From Erwinia sp. S63 (GTDB taxonomy: Bacteria; Pseudomonadota; Gammaproteobacteria; Enterobacterales; Enterobacteriaceae), in contig NZ_JACVUP010000013.1 of assembly GCF_016625195.1 (NCBI RefSeq), positions 124,001 through 188,000 of the forward strand: a stretch of DNA of 64,000 bases, given 5' to 3'. The notes under the pieces are model-generated. The model saw nothing but the letters and a program-made list of their open reading frames with translations. It did not search any database and was not told the DNA's origin. Within the stretch, counting starts at the first letter, position 1. The number at the start of each line of letters is the position of its first letter. The translations under genes and the position numbers were made by a program. Of this stretch, positions 11,568 to 18,968 are shown piece by piece.

Positions 11568-12149
11568 TTAAGCAAAGATCTGGCTGAGATGAGTCCGATA
11601 ACGTTCGATATCGCGCGGCACGTCCGGCATCTTGATCACATCATTACAGATAAAGGTCGGCAAACCTTCCATGCCAAGGAACTGATTGGCTTTGTGGAAG
11701 TGCAGATAGAGACCGTCCACGCCCACGCCTTCGAAGAACTGCTCAGGATCATTAAACGCTTCCAGCGGTGCGTTCCACGTCAGCGATAGCATGTATTTTT
11801 TGCCCTGAATCAGACCGCCTGAACCGTACTTTTTGCCCGCGTCGCTGCGCGTACGACCATCGCTGGCATACAGTGAGCCATGGCCTTCAGTGAACACGTC
11901 ATCAATGTATTTTTTCACCGTCCACGGCTCGCCCATCCACCAGCCAGGCATCTGATAAATCACCACATCGCTGTCGAGATATTTCTGCACTTCTTCTGCC
12001 ACGTTGTAGTCGCTGTCAGCAAGGGTGACCACTACGTTATGGCCCAGATCGCGCAGTTGGCTGGCCGCCACGTCAGTGAGGGTGTGGTTCAGTTCGCCTT
12101 TCGAGTGGGCAAAGGTTTTGCCGCCGTCGATGATTAAAATATTGCTCAT
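11568..12149 (-). CDS. mdaB: NADPH quinone reductase MdaB
   Basis: A 193-residue flavodoxin-fold FAD enzyme that reduces quinones by two electrons with NADPH, avoiding semiquinone radicals. Sequence blocks MPGWWMGEPWTVKKYIDDVF, YASDGRTR and KYGSGGLIQGKKYMLSLTWNAP match E. coli MdaB almost exactly. The ATG at 12149 gives the family N terminus MSNILIIDGGKTFAHS; the longer reading frame upstream has no support. It is transcribed with ygiN and divergent from the pheC-like gene. Confidence 0.96.
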   Translation of the reverse strand: MSNILIIDGGKTFAHSKGELNHTLTDVAASQLRDLGHNVVVTLADSDYNVAEEVQKYLDSDVVIYQMPGWWMGEPWTVKKYIDDVFTEGHGSLYASDGRTRSDAGKKYGSGGLIQGKKYMLSLTWNAPLEAFNDPEQFFEGVGVDGLYLHFHKANQFLGMEGLPTFICNDVIKMPDVPRDIERYRTHLSQIFA

Positions 12150-12312
12150 GGAAGATTCGCTCCGTTTCCCGTTGATGGCGCACACTGTACGCGCGCAGGC
12201 GAAGCAAAAAAATGCGTGATTGATCACAAGACTTTTGCTAATAAAGCAACAATGCGCAGGGCTATGCAACAATCCGCGCGCAAACCAACATCAACATAAA
12301 AAAGAAGAAACC

Positions 12313-13077
12313 ATGAAAACCGCGATACTGAGTGCATTACTTCTGGTGAGTGGCGCTGCGTCGGCGCAATCCCACCTCGACGAGATTCGTAGCAGTAAAA
12401 CCCTGAAAGTCTGTACCACCGGCGACTACAAGCCTTACAGCTATCTGCGCAGTGATGGGCAGTATGAAGGGCTGGATATCAGCATGGCGCAGTCACTGGC
12501 GGCGAGTCTGGGCGCCAAAGTGCAGTGGGTGCCGACCACCTGGAAAACCATGAGCGATGATTTTGTGGCGAAGCAGTGTGATATCGCGTTGGGTGGCGTG
12601 TCCGTTACCTTAAAACGCCAACAGATTGCCTGGTTTGCCGAGCCGCTGGGTGTGGATGGCAAAATCCCACTGGTGCGCTGCGATGACAAAGATAAGTATC
12701 AAACGGTAGAGCAGATCAATAAGCCGAGCGTGCGCGTGATTGAACCGGCGGGTGGCACCAACGAAGCCTTTGTGCACAGCCACTTGCCGCAATCGACACT
12801 GCAACTGGCCGATAACGTCGGTATTTTCCAGCAGCTGGTGGATAAGAAAGCCGATGTGATGATCACGGATGCGTCTGAAGCGCTGTTCCAGATGAAGCAT
12901 TACCCGACGCTGTGTGCCATCAATCCGGATAAGCCGATGCAATACGGTGAGAAAGCCTACATGATCCCGCGTGATGATATGAGCTGGAAACTGTACGTCG
13001 ATCAGTGGCTGCATCTCAGCACCGCCACCGGCGAATATGCGCAGATCGCCTCGCAGTGGCTGGGTGTGATTAAGTAA
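12313..13077 (+). CDS. pheC: Periplasmic cyclohexadienyl dehydratase (PheC-type)
   Basis: A 254-residue exported protein with the fold of amino-acid-binding proteins. A signal peptide (to about residue 19, ending SGAASA|Q) is followed by TTGDYKPYSY, ISMAQSLAASLGA, then the GGTNE block and VDQWLHLS. These blocks match cyclohexadienyl (arogenate/prephenate) dehydratase of Pseudomonas aeruginosa much better than ordinary solute-binding proteins. The enzyme would turn prephenate to phenylpyruvate or arogenate to phenylalanine in the periplasm. Two cysteines (VRCDDK and TLCAIN) may form a disulfide. The gene stands alone: no permease or ATPase lies nearby, which also argues against a transport role. 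The start ATG has a weak AAGAAG ribosome site. Confidence 0.85.
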   Translation: MKTAILSALLLVSGAASAQSHLDEIRSSKTLKVCTTGDYKPYSYLRSDGQYEGLDISMAQSLAASLGAKVQWVPTTWKTMSDDFVAKQCDIALGGVSVTLKRQQIAWFAEPLGVDGKIPLVRCDDKDKYQTVEQINKPSVRVIEPAGGTNEAFVHSHLPQSTLQLADNVGIFQQLVDKKADVMITDASEALFQMKHYPTLCAINPDKPMQYGEKAYMIPRDDMSWKLYVDQWLHLSTATGEYAQIASQWLGVIK

Positions 13078-13095
13078 ACTCATGCCTGATGCATC

Positions 13096-13116
13096 GCGCC
13101 GCTACTGGAGCGGCGC
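13096..13116. repeat. Palindrome after pheC, related to the GCGGCGC repeat family
   Basis: The 8-bp inverted repeat GCGCCGCT / AGCGGCGC with a 5-base loop contains the core of the intergenic repeat also found at 14113-14186, 42640-42661 and 61371-61394. It has no T run, so it is a repeat remnant rather than a clear terminator. Confidence 0.5.
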
Positions 13117-13162
13117 AATTATTGCGTGGCTTAAAAGGGGCAACGTGGCCCCATTCGAGCAC

Positions 13163-14026
13163 TCAGCGATACAAACTCGCTTTACCCAATCCACCAAACA
13201 GATTCATCTTGTAGCGAATCACTGCTTTGGCGGCGGTAATCGCTTCCGGATAAATCACGTTAGGATCCCACCAGGTTTCACGCGCCAGAATCTCGCGCAG
13301 TTTGGCGAAGTAGGCGTACTTCATATCGCTGGAAATATTAATTTTGCCCACGCCCAGCGTCACTGCTTCGGCGATCTCCGTATCCGGGTTGGCTGAACCA
13401 CCGTGCAGCACCAGTGGAATGGTGGTGCGCTGCGCAATGTCTCTCAGAATATGCATCTGCAGTTCTGGCTTCATATCTTTTGGATAGATGCCGTGCGCGG
13501 TGCCAATTGCCACTGCCAGGGTATCGACGCCGGTGCGCTGGATAAAATCTTCCGCCTGCGCCGGTTCGGTATAGATCACCTTGCTAACGCCGCCTTCCAC
13601 GGTGGTGCCGGTATCACCGATAGTGCCGAGTTCACCTTCAACAGATACGCCTACTGAATGCGCCAATTTCACCACTTCTTTGGTCAGCGCCACGTTCTCT
13701 TCGTACGGCAGTAGCGATCCGTCGATCATCACCGAAGTGAACCCACACTGGATGGCGCGCAGCACCTGCGCAATCGATGCGCCATGGTCGAGGTGAATGG
13801 TGAAAGGCACTTTGCTCTTCAGCGTGCGTTCACGCACATAGCCAAAGAATTCATCGGTCACAAACTCCAGTTCACTCGGGTGAATCGAGATGATCGCCGG
13901 GGTGTTGGTGGCTTCGGCTTCCTCCACCACGGCACGGATAAAGCAGCTGTCTGCCACGTTAAATGCGCCGATGGCGTAGCGGTGTTCACGAGTCGGTGCC
14001 AACATCTCTTTCATTGAAATCAACAT
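13163..14026 (-). CDS. Class II ketose-bisphosphate aldolase (GatY/KbaY type)
   Basis: A 287-residue zinc aldolase of the fructose/tagatose-bisphosphate class II family. HLDHG at residues 78-82 holds the catalytic Asp80 and zinc ligand His81; EGELGTIGD, AVAIGTAHGIYP and LVLHGGSAN carry further zinc and phosphate-binding residues. The length is that of the GatY/KbaY/AgaY branch rather than FbaA. It follows the second aldolase by a 176-base gap with two inverted copies of an intergenic repeat, and has its own GAGGA ribosome site. It is probably the last gene of the PTS operon, though it could be expressed separately. The substrate is not known. Confidence 0.85.
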   Translation of the reverse strand: MLISMKEMLAPTREHRYAIGAFNVADSCFIRAVVEEAEATNTPAIISIHPSELEFVTDEFFGYVRERTLKSKVPFTIHLDHGASIAQVLRAIQCGFTSVMIDGSLLPYEENVALTKEVVKLAHSVGVSVEGELGTIGDTGTTVEGGVSKVIYTEPAQAEDFIQRTGVDTLAVAIGTAHGIYPKDMKPELQMHILRDIAQRTTIPLVLHGGSANPDTEIAEAVTLGVGKINISSDMKYAYFAKLREILARETWWDPNVIYPEAITAAKAVIRYKMNLFGGLGKASLYR

Positions 14027-14112
14027 GTTAATATTTCCTCAACGTGAGTTTTACCAGAGCCGACGCGTGCGCCGACCCGATGATGGATATAAGGGAAATG
14101 CTTCTGTGTTCT

Positions 14113-14186
14113 GTAGCGGTGCGATTTTTCGCACGTTTTCTCGCAGCACCGTCGCTAACATTTCGCGCGATAAATCGCGCCGCTAC
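14113..14186. repeat. Inverted pair of intergenic palindromic repeats
   Basis: Two copies of a short palindromic element lie in opposite orientation between the two aldolase genes: 14113-14134 (GTAGCGGTGCGATTTTTCGCAC, given here as GTAGCGG then TGCGATTTTTCGCA) and 14165-14186 on the other strand. The first copy has GTGCGA/TCGCAC where the others have GCGCGA/TCGCGC, so both sides of the stem changed together. The arrangement resembles the REP/BIME elements of enterobacteria. Confidence 0.7.
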
Positions 14187-14202
14187 GATGCTGTGTAACG
14201 CT

Positions 14203-15054
14203 TCAAATTCGGTTCGCCGATCCTGACCAGCTCAGATACTCAATCACCACTTCACGGCAGGCGGATTCCATCAGCCCAAGCAGATCGGCCAGTTCCGCGT
14301 GTGGATGCTGTTTTAGTGCCTGCTCAACCGCGTTTTTACCGGCATCAAACACTGCCGCACCGACGTTAATCTTGGCGACACCGTACTGACTGACGCGGCG
14401 AATATCCTCGGCGGGTGTGCCTGAACCGCCATGCAGCGCCAGTGGCCGAGTCGAGACCGCATGCAGCTCCTGTAAACGCTGGAAATCAATCTTCGGCTTC
14501 ACGCCAGCTGGATAGAGCCCGTGCGCAGTGCCCACCGAAATCGCCAGCAAATCGATATCGGTTTGCTCGATAAACGGCAGCACGTCGGCAACCTGCGTCA
14601 TCTTCACGGAGGCATCGGCTAACTCGTAGGTCGGCGCATCGGCGATATGTCCCAGCTCGCCTTCAACGCAAACGCCAGCGGTGTGCGCCATTTTCACTAC
14701 CGCAGCGGTCTGGCGGATGTTCTCGGCCAGCGGATCGGCGGACGCATCGATCATCAGCCCGGTGAACCCGGCGCGGAATGCCTGACCAATCAGCGGAAAG
14801 GCCTTGCCGTGGTCCAGCGCCAGGGCAACCGGTACCGTGGCGTCTTTCGCCAGCGCCTGCACCAGCGGCACGGCCACGGCGGGTGGGAAGTGCGTGCTGT
14901 GACCCTGATAGACATTCAATATCAGCGGTGCGCGCTGTTGTTCGGCGGCCTGAATGGCAGCACGCGCGGTTTCAAGGTTGAAGCAGTTAATCGCCAGCAC
15001 GGCATACTGCTGTTTGGCGGCGGCCTGAATCAGGTCGTTCATCATGGCAAACAT
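14203..15054 (-). CDS. Class II ketose-bisphosphate aldolase, second copy
   Basis: A 283-residue class II aldolase, clearly homologous to but strongly diverged from the one at 13163-14026. LALDHGKA holds the catalytic Asp81 and zinc ligand His82; EGELGHIAD, SVGTAHGLYP and LALHGGSG complete the site. An AAGGAG ribosome site precedes the ATG by five bases. It begins 9 bases after the EIIC gene, so it is co-transcribed with the PTS. Two aldolases in one operon may act on different products or form a catalytic/auxiliary pair like GatY/GatZ or KbaY/KbaZ, but both here look catalytically complete. Confidence 0.87.
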   Translation of the reverse strand: MFAMMNDLIQAAAKQQYAVLAINCFNLETARAAIQAAEQQRAPLILNVYQGHSTHFPPAVAVPLVQALAKDATVPVALALDHGKAFPLIGQAFRAGFTGLMIDASADPLAENIRQTAAVVKMAHTAGVCVEGELGHIADAPTYELADASVKMTQVADVLPFIEQTDIDLLAISVGTAHGLYPAGVKPKIDFQRLQELHAVSTRPLALHGGSGTPAEDIRRVSQYGVAKINVGAAVFDAGKNAVEQALKQHPHAELADLLGLMESACREVVIEYLSWSGSANRI

Positions 15055-15063
15055 GGTGGCTCC

Positions 15064-16155
15064 TTATTCCAGTGTGAATTTGATCTCTTCGTCGCGGACG
15101 CCGGGGGCTTCCACGTCATCGAACTCTTCATCTGCCTGCGTCACCGGTTTTTTCATCAGCGACAGCATCACGCCGCACACCACGGTGCCGATACCCAGCG
15201 CCAGACAGAACATCAGCGGTTTGGTGAACAGCGGCACCACAAACATCCCGCCATGCGGCACCGGTGCTTCGACGCCCCACACCATAATCAGCCCACCGGC
15301 GATGGCAGAGGCCACCACGCAGCTGCCGACCACGCGCAGCAGGTCACGCGCCGCAATCGGAATCACCCCTTCGGTGATCATGCAGATACCCATTGGGAAC
15401 GCCGCTTTCAGCGCCTCTTTCTCTGCTTTGGTGTACTTGTTGCGTGTCAGCAGATACGACAGCGTGATGCCAAACGGGGGAATCATCGAACCGACAAACT
15501 TCACCGCTTCCGGGCCGTAGATGCCATCAACCAGCATGCCGTCGGCGAACAGCGACATGGTTTTGTTGATGGGGCCGCCGAAGTCAAAAGTCGCCATCGC
15601 GCCCAGCACCGCACCCAGCACAAACTTAGAACCGCCCTGCATCGACTCCAGCAGGTGAATCAGTGCCTTCTGCAGCCAGATAATCGGCTGACCGATGAAG
15701 GTCATCATCAACAGCCCGGCAATAATGGTGCTCAGTACGGGCAGCACCATAATCGGCATCAAACCCTGCATCGACTGCGGTAGCTTGATGGTGCGGCGCA
15801 GCAGCAGCACCGTGTAGCCCACCAGGAAGCCGCCGAGCATGCCGCCGATAAAACCGGTGCCGATCTGGCCGCAGATAAAGCCGATGATCAAACCGGGCGC
15901 AAAGCCGGGACGATCGGCGATGGAGTAGGCGATGGCCGCACTGATCAACGGCACGATCAGCCCCATACCCCAACCGCCGATCTGATTCAGCATCCAGGCG
16001 ATGGTGCCGGTCTGTTTACCGACATCCGGGCCGCCGATCACCTGACCGAGCGCGATACAGATCCCGGCGGCGACGATCAGCGGGATCATCCAGGAGATCC
16101 CGGTGAGCAAGTGACCTTTGATCTCCTGCCCGTACTGACGTTTGTTTTCGTTCAT
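15064..16155 (-). CDS. PTS fructose-family permease, EIIC component
   Basis: A 363-residue integral membrane protein with about ten hydrophobic segments, of the fructose-family EIIC type (FruA/FrwC/FryC). The conserved loops FDFGGPINKTMSLFAD and ITEGVIPIAARD, and the AAPVPHGG-like VEAPVPHGGMFV, carry the sugar-binding signature of this family. It moves a sugar across the inner membrane while EIIB phosphorylates it. The IIA, IIB and IIC units are separate genes here in the order regulator-IIA-IIB-IIC. The sugar is unknown. Confidence 0.93.
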   Translation of the reverse strand: MNENKRQYGQEIKGHLLTGISWMIPLIVAAGICIALGQVIGGPDVGKQTGTIAWMLNQIGGWGMGLIVPLISAAIAYSIADRPGFAPGLIIGFICGQIGTGFIGGMLGGFLVGYTVLLLRRTIKLPQSMQGLMPIMVLPVLSTIIAGLLMMTFIGQPIIWLQKALIHLLESMQGGSKFVLGAVLGAMATFDFGGPINKTMSLFADGMLVDGIYGPEAVKFVGSMIPPFGITLSYLLTRNKYTKAEKEALKAAFPMGICMITEGVIPIAARDLLRVVGSCVVASAIAGGLIMVWGVEAPVPHGGMFVVPLFTKPLMFCLALGIGTVVCGVMLSLMKKPVTQADEEFDDVEAPGVRDEEIKFTLE

Positions 16156-16166
16156 GGTGGATCTCC

Positions 16167-16481
16167 TCAGGCACGCGCCAGTGAATCCGCCACTTTTTCG
16201 AGGAATTTAACCGGTGACTTGATCACCACTTCGGTTTTCACTCGCACGATGGGTTTGCCCTGAAAGCGCTCTTCGCCGTTGATCTTCACGTCGATGGCAA
16301 GGATCACTACATCAGCGGCCGCGATATCTTCACGCGTGAGCGCCGTTTCGGTGCCGATGGTGCCCTGGGTTTCAACGTGGATGGTGTGGCCCAGTGCATG
16401 AGCGCCTTTGATCAGTTTTTCACGCGCAATATAGGTATGCGCGATGCCTGCCGTGCAGGCCGCTACACAGACGATATTCAT
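16167..16481 (-). CDS. PTS fructose-family EIIB component
   Basis: A 104-residue cytoplasmic phosphocarrier. Cys9 in VAACTAGIAHTY is the residue phosphorylated by EIIA; most family members read CPTGIAHT, so the CTAGIAHT spelling here is a mild departure. The rest (HVETQGTIGTETALT, ADVVILAIDVKI, RFQGKPIV) is typical. It sits 24 bases after the EIIA gene and 11 before EIIC. Confidence 0.93.
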   Translation of the reverse strand: MNIVCVAACTAGIAHTYIAREKLIKGAHALGHTIHVETQGTIGTETALTREDIAAADVVILAIDVKINGEERFQGKPIVRVKTEVVIKSPVKFLEKVADSLARA

Positions 16482-16505
16482 GTGTCACCTCAAAGAGTTA
16501 GGGTA

Positions 16506-16976
16506 TTAACAGAGGTCGGTTTCGGCGTACTGGCTAAACAGCCGGATGATATTGCTGGGGTCGTTTTCCACCAGCAGTTGGGCTATCACCTCATCATCGG
16601 CCAGCGCGCTGGCCACCTGCGACAACAGGCGAATATGGGTGGTGTTCTGATCTTCCAGTCGCACCGCGAACAGGATGATGCAGCGCACCTGGCTGCCATC
16701 GAGCGTTTCCCACGGAATATCCTGTTGGGTACGACCAATGGCTAATGTGGTGTGTTGGACGGCGGCTGACTTGCCGTGCGGGATGGCGACGTGGTTTTCG
16801 AAACCGGTTGAGCCTTCAGCTTCACGCAGCCAGACATCCTCAATAAACGCCTCACGATCGGTGATGGCGCCGTCCTGATACAGCAGATCGGTGAGCTGGT
16901 TAATCACCTCTTCTTTGGTGGTGGCAGTCAGTGCCAGGTTAACGCGGCGTGGCGTCAGAATGCGGGAAATGTCCAT
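16506..16976 (-). CDS. PTS fructose/mannitol-family EIIA component
   Basis: A 156-residue EIIA of the fructose/mannitol type. His67 in NHVAIPHGKS is the site phosphorylated by HPr, with His62 nearby in the active pocket. The ATG at 16976 is chosen because GAGG lies eight bases upstream; the ATG at 16994, which abuts the regulator stop codon, has no ribosome site. The gene starts 18 bases after the PRD regulator, so both belong to one transcript. Confidence 0.92.
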   Translation of the reverse strand: MDISRILTPRRVNLALTATTKEEVINQLTDLLYQDGAITDREAFIEDVWLREAEGSTGFENHVAIPHGKSAAVQHTTLAIGRTQQDIPWETLDGSQVRCIILFAVRLEDQNTTHIRLLSQVASALADDEVIAQLLVENDPSNIIRLFSQYAETDLC

Positions 16977-16994
16977 GGGTTTTACCTCATTCAA

Positions 16995-18557
16995 TTAATG
17001 TTCAGCCAACGCGCAGTGCGCGCCGTCCGGCAGCTGGCTGCCAATCATGGCGTCTGTGACCCGCCGAATATCGTCATCGTTAAAAAATGCACTCACATAC
17101 ACTGCCGGAATCGGTCCGGCGTTGAGATGGATAGTGGTGATCACTAAATCCACGGTCTGGTTCTGACAAAACGCGGCATGATTGCTGGCAGAGACCACAC
17201 CGGCAATTTCCCAGTCAGGAAACGCCCGCAGGATGCGACTCTTCAGCAGATGCGAAGTCCCCACGCCGCTGGAACACACCACCAGAATGCGTTTATGGGC
17301 AATTTGCCGCTCTAGCGCCGCCTGGAAATGCACGCAGAGATAACCGATCTCATCGTCTGCGACGGGCGAAAGCGCATAAGTGCGGGCGGTTAATTGCATT
17401 GCCTGCTGCGTCAGCGAAAATATGCCCTTCATTTCCTGCTGAATATCCTCCAGCAGCGGATTGCGAATATGAATGTGATATTTGAGTCGATTTAATAATG
17501 GCTTTATATGCACCAATAAACCGTCGAATAATAATCGGTCCTGCGCTAAGTCCTGATGAATAAAAGCTGAAAAACGATCGATTAATTCACAGGTTATTTT
17601 TACGGACTCTGCGGTGGAAAATTGATTATGCATCGGCGCATTATCGCCACGCTCTTCCACCACAATGCCGGACGAGACAATATATTGATAAATAAAACCG
17701 ACTTCATCGGCGGGCAGGGCACAACACATTCGCTGCTCGATCTGCACCACCATCTGTTGCGCGATAAGCAAAATGCGCTGATCGAGATCCTGAACTGAGG
17801 TGAGTGTTTCCAGTGCCAGCGCATTGCCCTGCGCCATACGGTGCATCATGATCAGAATATGAGTACAGAGATTCAGGTACCAGGCATCGCCCAACGGGTA
17901 GCTGAGTTGCTGCTCCATCTGTTGCAGCAGCGTCTGCACAAAAGCCACATCCTCATCGCCAAAATAATGCACCAGCGCCTGCTGGCTACCGGGATCGAGG
18001 CGCGGTAACAGCGGCGTGCCAGCGACGTTTTGCTGCATCACGTCATTGATCAGTGAGACCATCGCCTGGCGCAGCGTCTGCTCATTGCCTTCAATGTGCG
18101 TACCGCCTGGCCCGCGTTGCAGCGTCAAACCCAACGGTTGTAGCCACTCTTCAATCACTTTCAGGTCGTTCACTATCGAGGCGTGACTAATAAAATAGCG
18201 CTCTGACAATTTGCTGATTGAAGTCACACGCGGTGCATCGCTCAGCAACTGCGACGCAATCTTCACCCGACGGCTGTTTTGCCCCAGTGCATCAGCACTG
18301 CTTTCATCGCCGTTGAGCTGCTGTTCCAGCTGTAACCGCTGCTGGATATCATCGACCCGCAAGCGCACCCCGCGTCCTGGCGTTTTCTCCAGCGTCAGTG
18401 ACCAGCTGCCGAGCCAGCTTTCCAGCCATTGTAAATCGCGTTGAATGGTCTTTTCTGATACGCCCAGCTGTATGGCTAACTCTCTAATCGGCTGCGGTGC
18501 AGCATGTTGCAACAGCAGTTTGACTAAACGGTGTTGTCGCGAAGTCGGTATTTGCAT
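16995..18557 (-). CDS. PRD-domain transcriptional regulator of the PTS operon (BglG/MtlR type)
   Basis: A 520-residue multidomain regulator. Residues 1-60 form an HTH_11 winged helix (IRELAIQLGVSEKTIQRDLQWLE), residues 85-170 resemble a second Mga-like HTH, two PRD domains follow (about 180-400, with phosphorylatable histidines such as ILIMMHRMAQ and CVHFQA), and the C terminus has an EIIB-like domain with VVCSSGVGTSHLL. PTS phosphorylation of PRD histidines and the EIIB cysteine normally sets activity by sugar supply. It is the first gene of the operon, which is unusual in also giving it autogenous expression with its targets. A C-terminal EIIA domain is absent; the stand-alone EIIA may substitute. 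Confidence 0.88.
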   Translation of the reverse strand: MQIPTSRQHRLVKLLLQHAAPQPIRELAIQLGVSEKTIQRDLQWLESWLGSWSLTLEKTPGRGVRLRVDDIQQRLQLEQQLNGDESSADALGQNSRRVKIASQLLSDAPRVTSISKLSERYFISHASIVNDLKVIEEWLQPLGLTLQRGPGGTHIEGNEQTLRQAMVSLINDVMQQNVAGTPLLPRLDPGSQQALVHYFGDEDVAFVQTLLQQMEQQLSYPLGDAWYLNLCTHILIMMHRMAQGNALALETLTSVQDLDQRILLIAQQMVVQIEQRMCCALPADEVGFIYQYIVSSGIVVEERGDNAPMHNQFSTAESVKITCELIDRFSAFIHQDLAQDRLLFDGLLVHIKPLLNRLKYHIHIRNPLLEDIQQEMKGIFSLTQQAMQLTARTYALSPVADDEIGYLCVHFQAALERQIAHKRILVVCSSGVGTSHLLKSRILRAFPDWEIAGVVSASNHAAFCQNQTVDLVITTIHLNAGPIPAVYVSAFFNDDDIRRVTDAMIGSQLPDGAHCALAEH

Positions 18558-18968
18558 TCGGTCACCCTTTATTTTGGCAAAGCGTTTTTAAGATTATTTC
18601 CTCGTTATCTATTTCTTCATGCCAGAAATCAGGAGCGCAATATTTGTGTCTTATGGAGTATGAATTTAGAAAAGGACGGCGTAAGCAACAATACTAAATG
18701 TTGTCCATGATTACGGACAGCTTTAATACACCTGAAATCATTAATAATTAATTGAGATCCTGCTCACATATTATTCGGGATATTCATTGTGATGCTGATC
18801 CCATTCCTTTTTCGGTTTCCAACCGATGTCACGTTATTTAACACAATACGATTCTGCTGGTGGCCATTGGCTTCCCTGTGACTAACTCGCACGAATAAGG
18901 TACTATCCTCGCCAAATGAGCGCCGGATGCCCCGCCGTTGCGGGCCACGAAGTGAGGATGCGAGCTTA
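18558..18968. other. Divergent promoter region, PTS regulator / parC
   Basis: This 411-base gap holds no convincing gene. It is AT-rich on the regulator side and should contain promoters for both the PTS operon (minus) and parC (plus). A TGTGATGCTGATCCCA sequence near 18787 is a weak CRP-like site; I do not assign it. Confidence 0.5.

Noticed and set aside
12214..12228. Palindrome GTGATTGATCAC between mdaB and pheC as a CRP site
   Set aside because: The half-site spacing is four bases, not six, and no other regulator could be assigned.
14647..15783. A 378-residue open frame on the plus strand opposite the aldolase and EIIC genes
   Set aside because: It is rich in His, Gln and Arg, has no ribosome site or recognisable motif, and lies antisense to two well-supported genes; it is a by-product of their codon use.
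18785..18802. TGTGA-N6-TCCCA as a CRP site for the PTS operon
   Set aside because: The second half-site is poor and its distance of about 230 bases from the regulator start is too great to assert.
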